The notes: a model not told the origin generated them from the sequence alone. A stretch of DNA of 64,000 nucleotides from an uncultured Treponema sp. (GCA_947166355.1 CAMVDX010000002.1:124001-188000); one strand, 5' to 3'. Counted from the first letter of the stretch, positions 1 through 8,832 are shown. Made by a program: numbers and translations.

Positions 1-448
1 TTGCATTCTTTTTCCGACTTTTCAGTTTTTCATTGATTTTTCTGGTCTCATTAAAATCAAGAAGATAAACCAAAGTTGTTACAACAATGTAAATTAAAAT
101 AAACATTGTTTCCATAATTGCAAGAGACGTCAGTTCTTTTTTGAACCAGCCTAGATTCAGACCGACAAAAAAAAGAACTGCATTCAAAATCAAAAAGTAA
201 ACTATTTCGCAAAGAATGAACTGTCTGTTGGTCATATTCTTTTTGATATAAAAGATTGCAAAAGCAAGTCCGGAAACAATTCCCATGAGCAGGACTCCCC
301 AGATATCTTTTATACCCATATATAATTCACCTGACGGAGAAAAAAACTTTCTGAAAAGTGTAATCACAATAAAAATCATAGTTACAACACGGGTGCAGAT
401 ATTTATCATTATGGAAAACATTCCGTCTCTTTTTTCGTCATATTTCAT
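1..448 (-). CDS. DUF3021-like membrane protein (partial, runs off left edge)
   Basis: The reading frame starts at ATG 448 and remains open to the window edge (149 codons seen). It reads as a small integral membrane protein with about four hydrophobic segments separated by short charged loops. The start overlaps the stop of the LytTR gene by four bases (ATGA), so the two are translationally coupled. In known genomes LytTR regulators without a receiver domain are commonly followed by a DUF3021 membrane protein, and this identification rests largely on that context plus the membrane topology. Such proteins are thought to modulate the partner regulator at the membrane. That role is inference here. 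Confidence 0.7.
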   Translation of the reverse strand, partial: MKYDEKRDGMFSIMINICTRVVTMIFIVITLFRKFFSPSGELYMGIKDIWGVLLMGIVSGLAFAIFYIKKNMTNRQFILCEIVYFLILNAVLFFVGLNLGWFKKELTSLAIMETMFILIYIVVTTLVYLLDFNETRKINEKLKSRKKNA

Positions 449-882
449 AAGCCTAAGAGCTCCTTTAATGTACTTAAATAATTTCTCGAAACTACAACCT
501 TGTAACCGTTTTCAAGTACTGCTTCAAAGCGGCCTCCAAATACCGGGGCAAGGCTGTCTATTTTATCCAGATTCACAATTACTGCTTTGTTTGCACGAAA
601 GAAAATGCTGGGCGGTAATTCTTCTTCAAGCTGATAAAGCTTTGATTTTGTCTCATAGACGCTGTCTTTCGTATAGGCAAAAACTGTGTCATCAACTGAT
701 TCAAAATATAAAACTTCTTCCGGCTCAACAAAAACGATTTTCGAATCCTTGTAAAAATTCATTTTGCCTTTGCCGGTCTTAAACTGATTGATTAGCTTTG
801 TCAGACTTTCATCCAGATAGTCACACCTGACAATTAATTCGTCTTCCTCATCAGCCTTCTTTTCAAGAATGGTTACTTTCAT
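445..882 (-). CDS. LytTR-family DNA-binding regulator without receiver domain
   Basis: 145 residues. The C-terminal two thirds (about residues 45-145) form a LytTR DNA-binding domain: a strand ending in a LYFES motif, the FFRANKAVIVNLDKI block and a final YLSTLKELLG helix are typical. The first 40 residues are short and carry no receiver domain. The start has a GAGG ribosome-binding site. It lies 27 bp downstream of the exported-protein gene on the same strand and overlaps the DUF3021 gene, so it may be the third cistron of the operon beginning at 3224. It probably works as a stand-alone transcription factor tuned by its membrane partner. Target genes cannot be read from the window. Confidence 0.88.
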   Translation of the reverse strand: MKVTILEKKADEEDELIVRCDYLDESLTKLINQFKTGKGKMNFYKDSKIVFVEPEEVLYFESVDDTVFAYTKDSVYETKSKLYQLEEELPPSIFFRANKAVIVNLDKIDSLAPVFGGRFEAVLENGYKVVVSRNYLSTLKELLGL

Positions 883-909
883 TTTTTACCTCAAAGGAGC
901 GTCAAGCCC

Positions 910-2037
910 CTATTGATATTGTACCATCTTTTGAGCTTCTTGCAAGGCAAGAATTGCCAGAGTTTCTTTTCCAGACTTTTGATAACATTCGTAAGCCATA
1001 ACGTAGCAGTATGCCTTAAGAGTTTCGTTCTCCGTAAGGGAAACTATGCGCATAAAATCTTCGGCGCCTGATGCGGCCTTTCCGAAAACTTGTTCCGGTA
1101 CAGAGGCACTTACAGAAGCCCGGTTCATAAGGATTTCAACTTCTCCTTCTTTGCCAGCAGAAAGTTTGGCTGCTTTGTCGAGGTAAATGTAGGCCTCGTT
1201 TACAAGAGACACTGCTTTCATAACAGAAGATTCTCCACCTTTGACAGCCAGATAAGTGCCATAATAGGAGAGACTAACAAAGTCCTCTGGGTTAGCGTCT
1301 GACTTCTCTTTATAGAAGGCAAGACTTTCGGCTGTGGTTTTGCCGTTTGCCGGTTGAGAAGGCTGGGTTTTAGCATAAAGCTGCTTTACATAATTTACAA
1401 AGGCTTTATCTTCTTTTATTTCTTTTTTTGATTTTTTGTGTGCTTTCATAGAAGCTTCAAAGGTCAGTACGGGACTGCTATCCTGGTAAATATAATGTAT
1501 GGTCTTTTTTGCACCAAGTATTTTCTGTATTTTTTTATCATGCAGCGGAATGCGGATTTTTATAAGTTTTCCATCTTCAAGCTTATAATATTCTGTATCG
1601 CAAATGAAGTTGCCCATACTGTCATAAAGCTTTCCTTCGGTGTTATCGATTTGAAGCATAAAATCTCGGGATGGGGGTTCATTGGAAGTATTATTGATAT
1701 TATCAGCATCAATAAAAATATTGATTTTTCCAAAATCTGGTGTGTCGTTTTTAAATTCTAAAGACAGCTGCCAGTATTCTGCGGACTGCTGCCAGCGGGC
1801 ATTTGTTACAGGTTCATGCACTGTATAGCGAACCAGAGAAGAAGCATCATTCGAAGAATTAATAAAATCTGCACAAATCAGGCCCCCTGTAAAAGATGGA
1901 TCCACATGGAGAAAATGAGCGATGAAAGTCTGAGGAATTTCTGAGCAAATAAAAAAGATGCTGATTCCCAAAAAACATGTGAAGGCAGTTGTGAACAGTT
2001 TCCTGTTGTATCTGATTTTTTTGATTGTCATATTCAT
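910..2037 (-). CDS. Exported or membrane-anchored protein of unknown function
   Basis: 375 residues. A single hydrophobic segment at about residues 14-36 follows a basic N-terminus and would act as a signal or membrane anchor. Residues 50-200 look like a beta-rich extracytoplasmic domain. The last 130 residues are helical and resemble tetratricopeptide-like repeats. I do not recognise the family. The start overlaps the stop of the NapH-like gene by 4 bp, so the two are coupled and probably act together, for example with this protein as the extracytoplasmic partner of the iron-sulfur membrane protein. That pairing is inferred from gene order only. Confidence 0.75.
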   Translation of the reverse strand: MNMTIKKIRYNRKLFTTAFTCFLGISIFFICSEIPQTFIAHFLHVDPSFTGGLICADFINSSNDASSLVRYTVHEPVTNARWQQSAEYWQLSLEFKNDTPDFGKINIFIDADNINNTSNEPPSRDFMLQIDNTEGKLYDSMGNFICDTEYYKLEDGKLIKIRIPLHDKKIQKILGAKKTIHYIYQDSSPVLTFEASMKAHKKSKKEIKEDKAFVNYVKQLYAKTQPSQPANGKTTAESLAFYKEKSDANPEDFVSLSYYGTYLAVKGGESSVMKAVSLVNEAYIYLDKAAKLSAGKEGEVEILMNRASVSASVPEQVFGKAASGAEDFMRIVSLTENETLKAYCYVMAYECYQKSGKETLAILALQEAQKMVQYQ

Positions 2038-3224
2038 TTTGAACCTCCGAAAAAGCCTGCGATAAGATTAAGTGCTTTAATCATAAAACTTGAAGACATA
2101 ATTACTGCAAAGGAGAATGCTGCAAATCGGAAAAGATTTGCCGGGTGCAGAAGCTGCTGCACGGTACGACCCACTACAGTTTTTGGTGGATTTTTATGGT
2201 GACTGCAATCGCAGAAAGACTTATTTTTGTTGAAACGAAAATCATAAGAAATTGCTTTGTTAGGGCAAACAGACACACATTCACCGCATTTTGCACAGGT
2301 GATTTCCGGATGACCTTTTTTCTCTTGAATAGTTTTGATGTCGATTGCGCTGAAAGGACAGGTTGTAGCACACTTCATGCAGCCAATACATTTTTCTGTA
2401 TCAATCTTCATTTGAAAAATACTAAAGCGGTCTGTAAGAGAGGCAAAGGCTCCGAAAGGGCAGAGAGAGCTGCACTGAGTTCTCTTTTTTGTAAGAATTG
2501 GAAGAATGATTACAAGACCAACAAAAAGACCTATAAACAAGATTGCCGCAATCAGGCTCGGAACTGAGTTTACAGGGCTGAACTCTGTTACAAGCTTGAA
2601 GGGACAGAACCATTCACAATAAATGCAGGCAAGTTCACACAAGGAAGCAAGAACTATAAAGAAGAAAAATCCAAAATGAAATTCTCGTAGTTCTTTGTTT
2701 TTTGGCAAAAGCTTTATGCGTGACTTTTTTGCTACATGAGAAAAACCTTCTTCCCAACCACCATAAAAACAAATCCAGCTGCACCAGCCGCGGCCTACTG
2801 TCAAAGTGCAGACCAGCCATATTAAAATCATGCTGGCAACACATGCGTAGTGACCGGAGATTCTTGCCGGGAAGATAATGTTTTTTGTAACTAACAAGGG
2901 CAGCAGAACCTGAGGAATTGCAATATGACAAAATGGCAGTTCTGAGTTACTCATTGCCTGTTCTGTAATTGCCATGCTGCCTCGCTCTGCAATCAGGTCT
3001 GAGATAAAAGCAATGCAAAAGCCCACTGCAAAAACTGTCTGAAAAATTCTGCGGTAAATTACTCCGGTTCCCATTTTCTTATTTTCTGCAAAAGTCATTT
3101 TTACAAAAAGGAAGATAAGAAAAAGTGCATACAAAATTGCAGCCGGGGCAAAGTTATTCATCAGAATAACAAAGAAAAAAATTACAAATGCCATCATGGC
3201 AGATAAAATCAAACTGGAAATCAT
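2034..3224 (-). CDS. NapH/NosR/CcoG-type membrane 4Fe-4S protein
   Basis: 396 residues. About six membrane segments in the first 250 residues are followed by two 4Fe-4S motifs, CIGCMKCATTCP and CAKCGECVSVCP, near residues 280-330. Between the membrane segments are the CSWICFYGG, CEWFCPFK and CSSLCPFG cysteine motifs typical of the NapH/NosR/CcoG superfamily. These proteins move electrons across or along the cytoplasmic membrane to extracytoplasmic or copper-related partners. Downstream lie the coupled exported protein and the LytTR/DUF3021 pair. Upstream lies a TauE/SafE-like gene of the type often found with metal or cytochrome-assembly functions. The actual electron acceptor is unknown. Confidence 0.85.
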   Translation of the reverse strand: MISSLILSAMMAFVIFFFVILMNNFAPAAILYALFLIFLFVKMTFAENKKMGTGVIYRRIFQTVFAVGFCIAFISDLIAERGSMAITEQAMSNSELPFCHIAIPQVLLPLLVTKNIIFPARISGHYACVASMILIWLVCTLTVGRGWCSWICFYGGWEEGFSHVAKKSRIKLLPKNKELREFHFGFFFFIVLASLCELACIYCEWFCPFKLVTEFSPVNSVPSLIAAILFIGLFVGLVIILPILTKKRTQCSSLCPFGAFASLTDRFSIFQMKIDTEKCIGCMKCATTCPFSAIDIKTIQEKKGHPEITCAKCGECVSVCPNKAISYDFRFNKNKSFCDCSHHKNPPKTVVGRTVQQLLHPANLFRFAAFSFAVIMSSSFMIKALNLIAGFFGGSK

Positions 3225-3239
3225 TTTTTAAGCTCCTTA

Positions 3240-3345
3240 AAAATTTGTCATTTCGAACGCTACACCACATTTGCGCATATCTGCTGCGAATGTGTGTTTC
3301 CGGATCTCATATAAAAGATGCTGAAACAAGTTCCGCATGACTTAA
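3240..3345. repeat. Interspersed repeat containing the 'atgctgaaacaagttc' module
   Basis: Positions 3320-3344 carry a variant of the AGATGCTGAAACAAGTTC(A/C)GCATGAC module that also occurs at about 41940-41970 and 49185-49212. A diverged stretch starting GTCATTTCGAA precedes it. The element fills the gap between two same-strand genes. Such modules are widespread interspersed repeats in host-associated bacteria and often contribute spurious start codons. Confidence 0.6.
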
Positions 3346-3352
3346 TATCTAT

Positions 3353-4012
3353 TCAAAAAAACATGGGAATCAGACCCAGAAAAATAATAAAATAAAGACT
3401 TATACAAAACTGTGTAATTCTTGCAATTCTTTTAATGGCATGTGATCTTTTTGCAATGAATGGAATGCCAAAAAGCGGAATGAAGAACGGTAGAGTTCCC
3501 ACATAAAAAAAGAAAAAATAAAAAAATCCCGCAGGGCCTCCACCGCCAAAAACAGAGCGTGTCATTGCAGTCCACAGCGGCGGGCACACATGAAGCCCGA
3601 CAGAAAGTCCGCAAAAAATTGCCGTCACCCAGTCATTTCCGAGGCGGCAGAATCTCTTCACTTTACAGCTGCATTCCCCTCCAGTCGAAGGCCTTCCGCA
3701 GCCCCACGGAAATCTCACTCCCAGCGAGTTAATCAAAAGCGCTGCACCGCAGAAAAAATAAGCGTACACCGAAAGCCTTCTCGCAAGCACCGGATCCATA
3801 AACTCATTCATAAGAAGTCCAAGTCCCGCAAAAACTGCTCCGAGAATAAAATACATTAAAAGACGGCCGCCAAGAAAAGCTCCGATGAGTCCTGTGTTTC
3901 TTTTATAACTGGCTTTTTCTGTGCCAGATAAAAACGGGATCAGAACAGGCGCACAGTTCATTGTGCAGTAAGTTCCTGTCGAAAGTCCTAAAGAAATTGC
4001 TTCTAAAATCAT
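3353..4012 (-). CDS. TauE/SafE-like (UreH/DsbD-type) membrane protein
   Basis: 219 residues with about six membrane segments. The first helix carries the TYCTMNCAPVLIPFL motif, with cysteines and a proline as in the UreH/CcdA-like transmembrane family, and a second conserved block is GLSVGLHVCPPLWTAM near residue 140. A cytoplasmic loop at residues 105-125 is rich in cysteine (CGRPSTGGECSCK), which could bind metal. The start has an AAAGGAG ribosome-binding site. It sits 128 bp upstream of the NapH-like gene. Members assist metal or thiol-disulfide handling in respiratory-complex assembly. The substrate here is not known. Confidence 0.75.
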   Translation of the reverse strand: MILEAISLGLSTGTYCTMNCAPVLIPFLSGTEKASYKRNTGLIGAFLGGRLLMYFILGAVFAGLGLLMNEFMDPVLARRLSVYAYFFCGAALLINSLGVRFPWGCGRPSTGGECSCKVKRFCRLGNDWVTAIFCGLSVGLHVCPPLWTAMTRSVFGGGGPAGFFYFFFFYVGTLPFFIPLFGIPFIAKRSHAIKRIARITQFCISLYFIIFLGLIPMFF

Positions 4013-4259
4013 AATGCTCCTTTAAGGGCCTTTTGTGGCCGCTCTTTTTATGTTTTGCATGATAAATCGGGAAAAATGAGTTCGCAATATGCTTTCGGGT
4101 AAGATGCATAAACTCACTTGTATATTGCAAAATGCAGGGTGTGAAAATATGGAGTGTGTTTTCATGGAACGTGTGCAATTATTTACCAAGCCGAACTTTT
4201 CTGCTAATATCGGAAAAACAAAAGAACGTCTGGCGATTTGCCGGTTTCAGGAGGAAACG

Positions 4260-5024
4260 ATGATAATAAAAAATGAATTTCCTGTTATGGAATTTGATGA
4301 TGACAAAGATGCTGTCGTAAATCCATTCAAATGGAATCTTGAACCTTTTTCTACAGATAAGCTTATTATCACTTTTTTTCCTGAAGTAATTAATGACTTG
4401 ATGGAAAATGGAGAGCTTGAGCTGGAACGTCACTTTGGTGGAGAAAATCCTGTTGATATTTACCGCTTCAAGAGTCAGCCGGATGTTATGATAACTCTGG
4501 GTTATGTCGGTTGTCCTGCTTGTGCCGGAAACCTCGAAGTTTTTGCAGCCTGTGGAGCTACTAAAGTTATATTCTGTGGTGGCGGTGGAGTTTTGGATAA
4601 AAGCATAAAGGTAGGCGAGCTTTTAGTTGTAGAAGGCGCAATCCGCGACGAAGGTTTTTCTTACAAATACATTGAACCTTCACGCTATATATATACTGAT
4701 AAAAAAATTACTCAGAAAATTACAAGCTATCTTGAGCAGCATAAAATTTCTTATCTCACGGGAATTACCTGGACAACAGATGCAATGTTCCGTGAGACAA
4801 AAGCTCTTGTTGAACAGCGCAAAAGCGAAGGGGCAAAAATTGTTGAGATGGAGCAGTCCGGTTGCATTGCAATTGCACAGTTCCGTCATTTTGATTACGG
4901 TGCAATAATTTATGGTGGTGACGATGTTTCTCAGGACGATTGGGATACACGGTCGTGGGATAAGCGCAAGGGAATCCGCTATAATCTTGTTATGCTTTGC
5001 CGTGAGCTTGTAAAAGAATTCTAA
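4260..5024 (+). CDS. Nucleoside phosphorylase-like protein (PNP/UDP family)
   Basis: I place the start at ATG 4260 because AGGAGG lies at 4249-4254. Longer in-frame extensions to 4089 lack a ribosome-binding site. The 254-residue product has a central glycine-rich block (FCGGGGVLDKSIKVGELLVV), a following EGAIRDEG segment and a late MEQSGCIAIAQF segment. These match the phosphate/base-binding and ME motif regions of the purine nucleoside/uridine phosphorylase fold. The reaction would be phosphorolytic cleavage of a nucleoside in the cytosol. The next gene follows after one base, so the two are probably cotranscribed. Substrate identity is not readable. Confidence 0.78.
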   Translation: MIIKNEFPVMEFDDDKDAVVNPFKWNLEPFSTDKLIITFFPEVINDLMENGELELERHFGGENPVDIYRFKSQPDVMITLGYVGCPACAGNLEVFAACGATKVIFCGGGGVLDKSIKVGELLVVEGAIRDEGFSYKYIEPSRYIYTDKKITQKITSYLEQHKISYLTGITWTTDAMFRETKALVEQRKSEGAKIVEMEQSGCIAIAQFRHFDYGAIIYGGDDVSQDDWDTRSWDKRKGIRYNLVMLCRELVKEF

Positions 5025-5037
5025 AGTGGTGAAAAAA

Positions 5038-5466
5038 ATGGCCAGAGAAATTTCTATTATTAAAAAAGAAGAAGCTTATACTTATGATGAAGTGAGCTTT
5101 CTTGAAGAAAAACTATTACCGCTGGTGAAAGATGAGGAACAGAAACGTGCCGCAGGTGACGTTTTGTGTAGTCTCAAAAAAAGTCTTGAAAATCAAAAAA
5201 AATCCTCTGCCGTTTTTTTCATGCCTCAGAATACTTTTAATATTTTTTCTTTGATTCAGGGCGATAATTCCATCTGTAAAATCACTGGAGAAAATATAGA
5301 AGCGTTGTGTAAAGTTTTTGCTTTGCTTGATGATAGTGAAGGGCAGGCAATTTACAAACATCTCCAGAAAAAACTGGAGACTCTAAATGAATATCTACAG
5401 CAGGGGAACACTGTGACTCCGACTGTAATTGCGGCAGATAATTTTTCTGTGATGGAGATTGAGTAA
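5038..5466 (+). CDS. Small protein of unknown function
   Basis: 142 residues from ATG 5038 (a GTG at 5026 is an alternative; GGTGA before the ATG is a weak ribosome-binding site). The protein is charged and mostly helical, with no signal peptide or membrane segment. I recognise no family. It begins just after the stop of the nucleoside phosphorylase-like gene and is followed by a hairpin terminator, so the two genes form a bicistronic unit. Confidence 0.6.
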   Translation: MAREISIIKKEEAYTYDEVSFLEEKLLPLVKDEEQKRAAGDVLCSLKKSLENQKKSSAVFFMPQNTFNIFSLIQGDNSICKITGENIEALCKVFALLDDSEGQAIYKHLQKKLETLNEYLQQGNTVTPTVIAADNFSVMEIE

Positions 5467-5475
5467 ACTTAAAAT

Positions 5476-5490
5476 TGTCAAAATATGACA
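5476..5490. promoter_or_regulatory. Inverted repeat TGTCA-N5-TGACA, possible WYL operator half-sites
   Basis: TGTCA at 5476-5480 and TGACA at 5486-5490 are inverted around AAATA. The same words appear in the promoters at 5574, 6532, 10400 and 13620. This copy lies between the stop of the small gene and the terminator, roughly 110 bp before the WYL regulator, so it could be an autoregulatory site. Confidence 0.4.
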
Positions 5491-5534
5491 TGTGTAAGGC
5501 CTCTGGAGGCCGGTGTTCTATAGCAAAGCGTTAA

Positions 5535-5556
5535 AAAAAATGCGAAAGCATTTTTT
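5535..5556 (+). terminator. Rho-independent terminator hairpin
   Basis: AAAAAATGC (5535-5543), a GAAA loop, then GCATTTTTT (5548-5556) form a perfect 9-bp stem ending in a T run. It follows the small unknown gene and separates it from the WYL regulator promoter. Confidence 0.75.
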
Positions 5557-5572
5557 AGCTTTACCACCAATA

Positions 5573-5595
5573 ATGTCATATTTATATGCTATAAT
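5573..5595 (+). promoter_or_regulatory. Promoter of the WYL regulator gene, PafBC-like architecture
   Basis: ATGTCATATTT at 5573-5583 is followed by a consensus -10 TATAAT at 5590-5595, and the start codon lies only 6 bases further on. No -35 hexamer is seen at the expected place (5567-5572). Instead TGTCA sits 11 bases before the -10. Three other genes in 5-14 kb have the same layout. Confidence 0.65.
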
Positions 5596-5601
5596 ATTTC
5601 T

Positions 5602-6528
5602 ATGCAGATTGATCAGCTGTTTGAGTTTGTATATATCCTCATTGATAAAAAGCAGGTTACAGCCAAAGAAATGTCGGAACACTTTGGTGTTTCCATGCGT
5701 ACTGTTTATCGCTGGATTGAAGCTTTGTCTGTTTCTGGTGTACCAATTTATTCGCTAAAAGGTCGTGGCGGCGGAATTGCGATTTCAGAAAATTATGCTT
5801 TAGATAAAACTCTTCTTTCCGAAGAAGAAAGACTGGCAATACTTTCCAGTGTAAAAGCCTTAAATAATTTAAGCGGGAATCCTGCTTCTCTTGTAAATGC
5901 AAATATGAAGGCAGCGGAAAAGCTTTCTCATCTTGTAAAAAATGACGCCGACTGGCTGGAGGTTGATTTTGCTCCCTGGAGTCCCGAAGGTTCTGAAGTC
6001 CGTAATCTCTTTGGACTTTTGCGTGATTCAATTTTGAAAAAGCGCCAGATAAGTTTTGAATATTTTACAGGTGATGGCCGGAGTGAAAAAAGAATTGTTC
6101 ATCCCTGGAAGCTGGTTTTCCGCGGCCAGTCCTGGTATCTTTATGGCTGGTGTACAACAAGAAAAGCAGAACGCTTTTTCAAACTCACGAGAATGAGAAA
6201 TCTTGTTATGACTTCGAAAGAAGCAAACATCGCCATAAACATAGCTGATTCCAGGTCTTCTCAAACGCCCGAATATTCCGCCCCACTCATTCAGATTAAA
6301 GCGAAAATTACAGAAGAAAAAGTTTCCTATCTTATGGATTCTTTTATTTGTTCTGAAATCAAACCTCAGAAAAATGGCTGGCTTAATGTCACCTTTACTG
6401 CACCGGATACACCCTGGCTTTGTGAAATACTTTTGAGTTTTGGTCCACAGATAAAGATTCAAAGTCCAGTCCGACTGAAAAACAAAATATCAGAAATGGC
6501 AGAAAAGATTTCAGAACTATATAAATAA
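5602..6528 (+). CDS. WYL-domain transcriptional regulator (YafY/PafBC type)
   Basis: 308 residues. Residues 1-60 form a helix-turn-helix (VTAKEMSEHFGVSMRTVYRWIEAL), followed by the RGGGIAI wing usual in this family. Residues 130-215 form the WYL domain, with FEYFTGDG, HPWKLVFRGQSWYLYGWC and RFFKLTRM as landmarks, and a C-terminal extension completes the usual length of about 300. WYL regulators sense nucleic-acid or other ligands, and several (PafBC) activate DNA-damage genes. The gene is monocistronic, with a -10 immediately before the ATG and no ribosome-binding site. Genes at 6573, 10485 and 13660 carry the same promoter elements and are its likely targets. Confidence 0.9.
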   Translation: MQIDQLFEFVYILIDKKQVTAKEMSEHFGVSMRTVYRWIEALSVSGVPIYSLKGRGGGIAISENYALDKTLLSEEERLAILSSVKALNNLSGNPASLVNANMKAAEKLSHLVKNDADWLEVDFAPWSPEGSEVRNLFGLLRDSILKKRQISFEYFTGDGRSEKRIVHPWKLVFRGQSWYLYGWCTTRKAERFFKLTRMRNLVMTSKEANIAINIADSRSSQTPEYSAPLIQIKAKITEEKVSYLMDSFICSEIKPQKNGWLNVTFTAPDTPWLCEILLSFGPQIKIQSPVRLKNKISEMAEKISELYK

Positions 6529-6531
6529 AAT

Positions 6532-6566
6532 ATGACATTCAGTTGTCATATTTTGTGTGGTATTCT
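6532..6566 (+). promoter_or_regulatory. WYL-type promoter/operator of the SAP-domain gene
   Basis: ATGACA (6532-6537) and TTGTCA (6543-6548) form an inverted pair, followed by TATTTT and, 12 bases after TTGTCA, a -10 TATTCT at 6561-6566. The start codon at 6573 is 6 bases beyond. The spacing of TTGTC to the -10 resembles the mycobacterial PafBC promoter, in which TTGTC replaces the -35 element. Confidence 0.65.
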
Positions 6567-6572
6567 GAATGC

Positions 6573-7196
6573 ATGAATAATCGACCACCATTTACAGAAA
6601 TCAAAAGCTTTGAAGAGTTCTCAAAATATTACTGGTACCGCGAGGAACTGCAGAAAATCTGCCGCTCGCTAGGAATCGATGCCAGCGGCATGAAGGCGGA
6701 CCTGAATCACAATATCAAAGAGTACTTTAACGGAAATATTATTCATCCTGAGGCCCCGGATCGCCGCACTAGGGCTGCAAAGAACTCCACTAAATCAGCC
6801 ACTCTCACACCCCTGACTCTGCAAATGAGTCTTCTTGAATGTAACTTCTGCTTCAGCCAGCGCTTCCGCGATTTCTTTTCTGAACAAACCGGAATTAAAA
6901 ACTTTAAGTTCAATGTAGACATGGTTGCCACAGCACGAAAGGTAAAGGAAACTAAAGATGCTTCTTTTACCCTTGGCGACCTTCTGGATATATACTACGG
7001 AAAAAAGACCTATGCAAAGTATGACAAAGTCTCTTTGCAATGGAACAAGTTTGTTCAGGACTTTTGTGCAGATCCGGCAAATGATCATATCCCGAACAAA
7101 CTCAAAGTCGCCGCAAAGCTCTGGAAAATAGTCCGCGAGTCAACCAGAGAAAAAGTCTATACTCACAACTTACTTAATGAACTGAATATTTTATAA
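6573..7196 (+). CDS. SAP-domain protein, probable nucleic-acid-binding stress protein
   Basis: 207 residues from ATG 6573, directly behind the -10 element (an upstream in-frame ATG at 6543 lies inside the promoter). Residues 8-45 match a SAP helix-extended-loop-helix (FEEFSKYYWYREELQKICRS, followed by a KADLN turn). The C-terminal half resembles DUF6434-type proteins, with a KYDKVSLQWNKFVQDF helix. SAP domains bind DNA or RNA. Proteins of this kind often sit beside WYL regulators and GyrI-like proteins. The 3' end overlaps the convergent ABC-F gene by 6 bp. Its biochemical role is not established. Confidence 0.72.
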   Translation: MNNRPPFTEIKSFEEFSKYYWYREELQKICRSLGIDASGMKADLNHNIKEYFNGNIIHPEAPDRRTRAAKNSTKSATLTPLTLQMSLLECNFCFSQRFRDFFSEQTGIKNFKFNVDMVATARKVKETKDASFTLGDLLDIYYGKKTYAKYDKVSLQWNKFVQDFCADPANDHIPNKLKVAAKLWKIVRESTREKVYTHNLLNELNIL

Positions 7197-8741
7197 ATCA
7201 TAAAAGATTCTACCTCCATTTTCGCTTCGCTCTGCACGCAGTTTTACATCAGTAACTTTTTCCAGAAAAGCCCTGTCATGACTTACAACAATAAGTGCAC
7301 AGGAAAGTGAAGCCAGTGCATTTTCCAGAGCAAGCACGCTTGTAATATCCATATGATTCGTTGGTTCGTCCAGAATTAAAAGAGATAACGGCTTTTCTAC
7401 CGCCAGAGAAATCATCAGCTTTCTAAGTTCGCCGGGACTAACAGAGCCCTGCTGCAGATTTTCCGGTTCACTGCCAAGACGATACAGAGTTGAAAGAACA
7501 GCACCGCGTTCTGCATCTTCCAGTGCAGTGAACTCCGAAAGTATTTGATTTTTCTGGTCTTCCGAAATCTCCTGAGGCAGATACATAACTTCTTTCGTTC
7601 TGCCGGATTTTTCAAGCTCTTTAATCAGGTGCTTTATAAAAAGACTTTTCCCGGTTCCGTTCTGCCCGGTCAAGGCAATTTTTGAATCAGGATTAATTAC
7701 AATCCGAGGAATGTGAAGCTTATAAGAAGTTTTTTCTTCAGATGCAAAAATATCAGTTTCTTCTATATTTATAGCTTTTGAAAATCCTGCTCCTTCAACT
7801 GAAAAACCTTCTTTTCTCATAAGAGATTTTCTTACTGAATCGCGGGCAGCCTCGGTTCTTTGAATCTGACTATCAAGATGAGCTTTTGCATCGCCGGTGC
7901 TTCTGTCTTTTCCCCCGAGTCTTGCGACATCAATTCTTCTTTTTGCATCATGATCATGCGGGTCAATATTCTTTTTGGCGAGGCGGCTTTTAGATCGTTC
8001 GTTTTCTTCTGCAAGCCTGCGGCTTCTCTGCTTTTCGCCTGCCGCTTTTGAATCAAGTCTTTCCCATTCTCCGCGATTATGAGAAGCCTTCTGCTCTCGA
8101 AGCTCCAGAGCCTTGCTAAGTCCTCCGGAATAACATTCACAAACCACACACTCACGGCCGCCAGAAAAAGCACGAGCCTCATTGTAAAGATAAACTGTGT
8201 GCTTACAAAGACAATCTGCAAAAGAGCGGTCATGACTTACAATAATTCCGATTCCACTAAAGAGGATAAGCGTGTCAGAAATCATGCGGACAGTTCCTTC
8301 ATCAAGGTGATTTGTCGGCTCATCCAGAAGCAGCACAGCCGGCTCTTCTGCCAGCGCACAGGCAATCTGGATTCGCTTCTTTTCCCCACCAGAAAGAGAA
8401 TCATAGCGACCAATCATTTCTTCTGTAATATGAAGCATAGAAAAGAAACGCCGCACCTCGTTATCGTCACTCCAGAAAACAGAATAAAGATTATCCGGCA
8501 CCTCGGCAGTTTCCTGAGGGCAGTAAATAACATAGTTGCTGGAAGTTTTACCACCGCTCACGATTCGCCCTTCATCAGGCTTAAGCAGGCCTGCAATAAG
8601 TTTAAGGAGTGTACTCTTACCACAACCGTTACTTCCGGCAACACAAGTCCAGCCATCATTAAACTGTAGAGAAAAATCCTCGAACAAAGTTACGTGCGAA
8701 GATGGATATGAAAAATAAAGCTTTTGAATTTCTAATGACAT
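7191..8741 (-). CDS. ABC-F family ATPase, likely antibiotic-resistance (ribosome protection) type
   Basis: 516 residues with two ATP-binding domains in one chain and no membrane segments. Domain 1 has Walker A GSNGCGKST (residues 36-44), signature LSGGEKKRIQIA and LLLDEPTNHLD. Domain 2 has GQNGTGKS, a divergent signature SPGELRKL and LLILDEPTNHMD. The linker (residues 205-310) is a long charged coiled coil, as in Lsa/Vga/Msr-type proteins that enter the ribosomal E site and dislodge drugs. The ribosome-binding site is GGAGAG. A leader with a five-codon ORF ending in Met-Arg-Leu and a long alternative stem precedes the gene (8833-8921), which supports drug-inducible attenuation and a resistance role over housekeeping EttA. 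Confidence 0.87.
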   Translation of the reverse strand: MSLEIQKLYFSYPSSHVTLFEDFSLQFNDGWTCVAGSNGCGKSTLLKLIAGLLKPDEGRIVSGGKTSSNYVIYCPQETAEVPDNLYSVFWSDDNEVRRFFSMLHITEEMIGRYDSLSGGEKKRIQIACALAEEPAVLLLDEPTNHLDEGTVRMISDTLILFSGIGIIVSHDRSFADCLCKHTVYLYNEARAFSGGRECVVCECYSGGLSKALELREQKASHNRGEWERLDSKAAGEKQRSRRLAEENERSKSRLAKKNIDPHDHDAKRRIDVARLGGKDRSTGDAKAHLDSQIQRTEAARDSVRKSLMRKEGFSVEGAGFSKAINIEETDIFASEEKTSYKLHIPRIVINPDSKIALTGQNGTGKSLFIKHLIKELEKSGRTKEVMYLPQEISEDQKNQILSEFTALEDAERGAVLSTLYRLGSEPENLQQGSVSPGELRKLMISLAVEKPLSLLILDEPTNHMDITSVLALENALASLSCALIVVSHDRAFLEKVTDVKLRAERSENGGRIFYDL

Positions 8742-8832
8742 AATGCTCTCCAGAGGAAGCCAGCAGTCATAATAAAATTATGCAGGAAAATAATACAACG
8801 AACAGATTCGCAGAACCCCGATAAAATTAATA

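Noticed and set aside
4075..4140. Possible purine riboswitch before the nucleoside phosphorylase-like gene
   Set aside because: Only a weak GCAATAT/ATATTGC pairing is visible; the conserved purine-riboswitch core and loops are absent.
4089..4259. N-terminal extension of the nucleoside phosphorylase-like protein
   Set aside because: No ribosome-binding site, sequence unlike the family, and AGGAGG directly precedes ATG 4260.
8079..8669. 196-codon plus-strand open frame inside the ABC-F gene
   Set aside because: Antisense to conserved ATPase motifs, with implausible composition.
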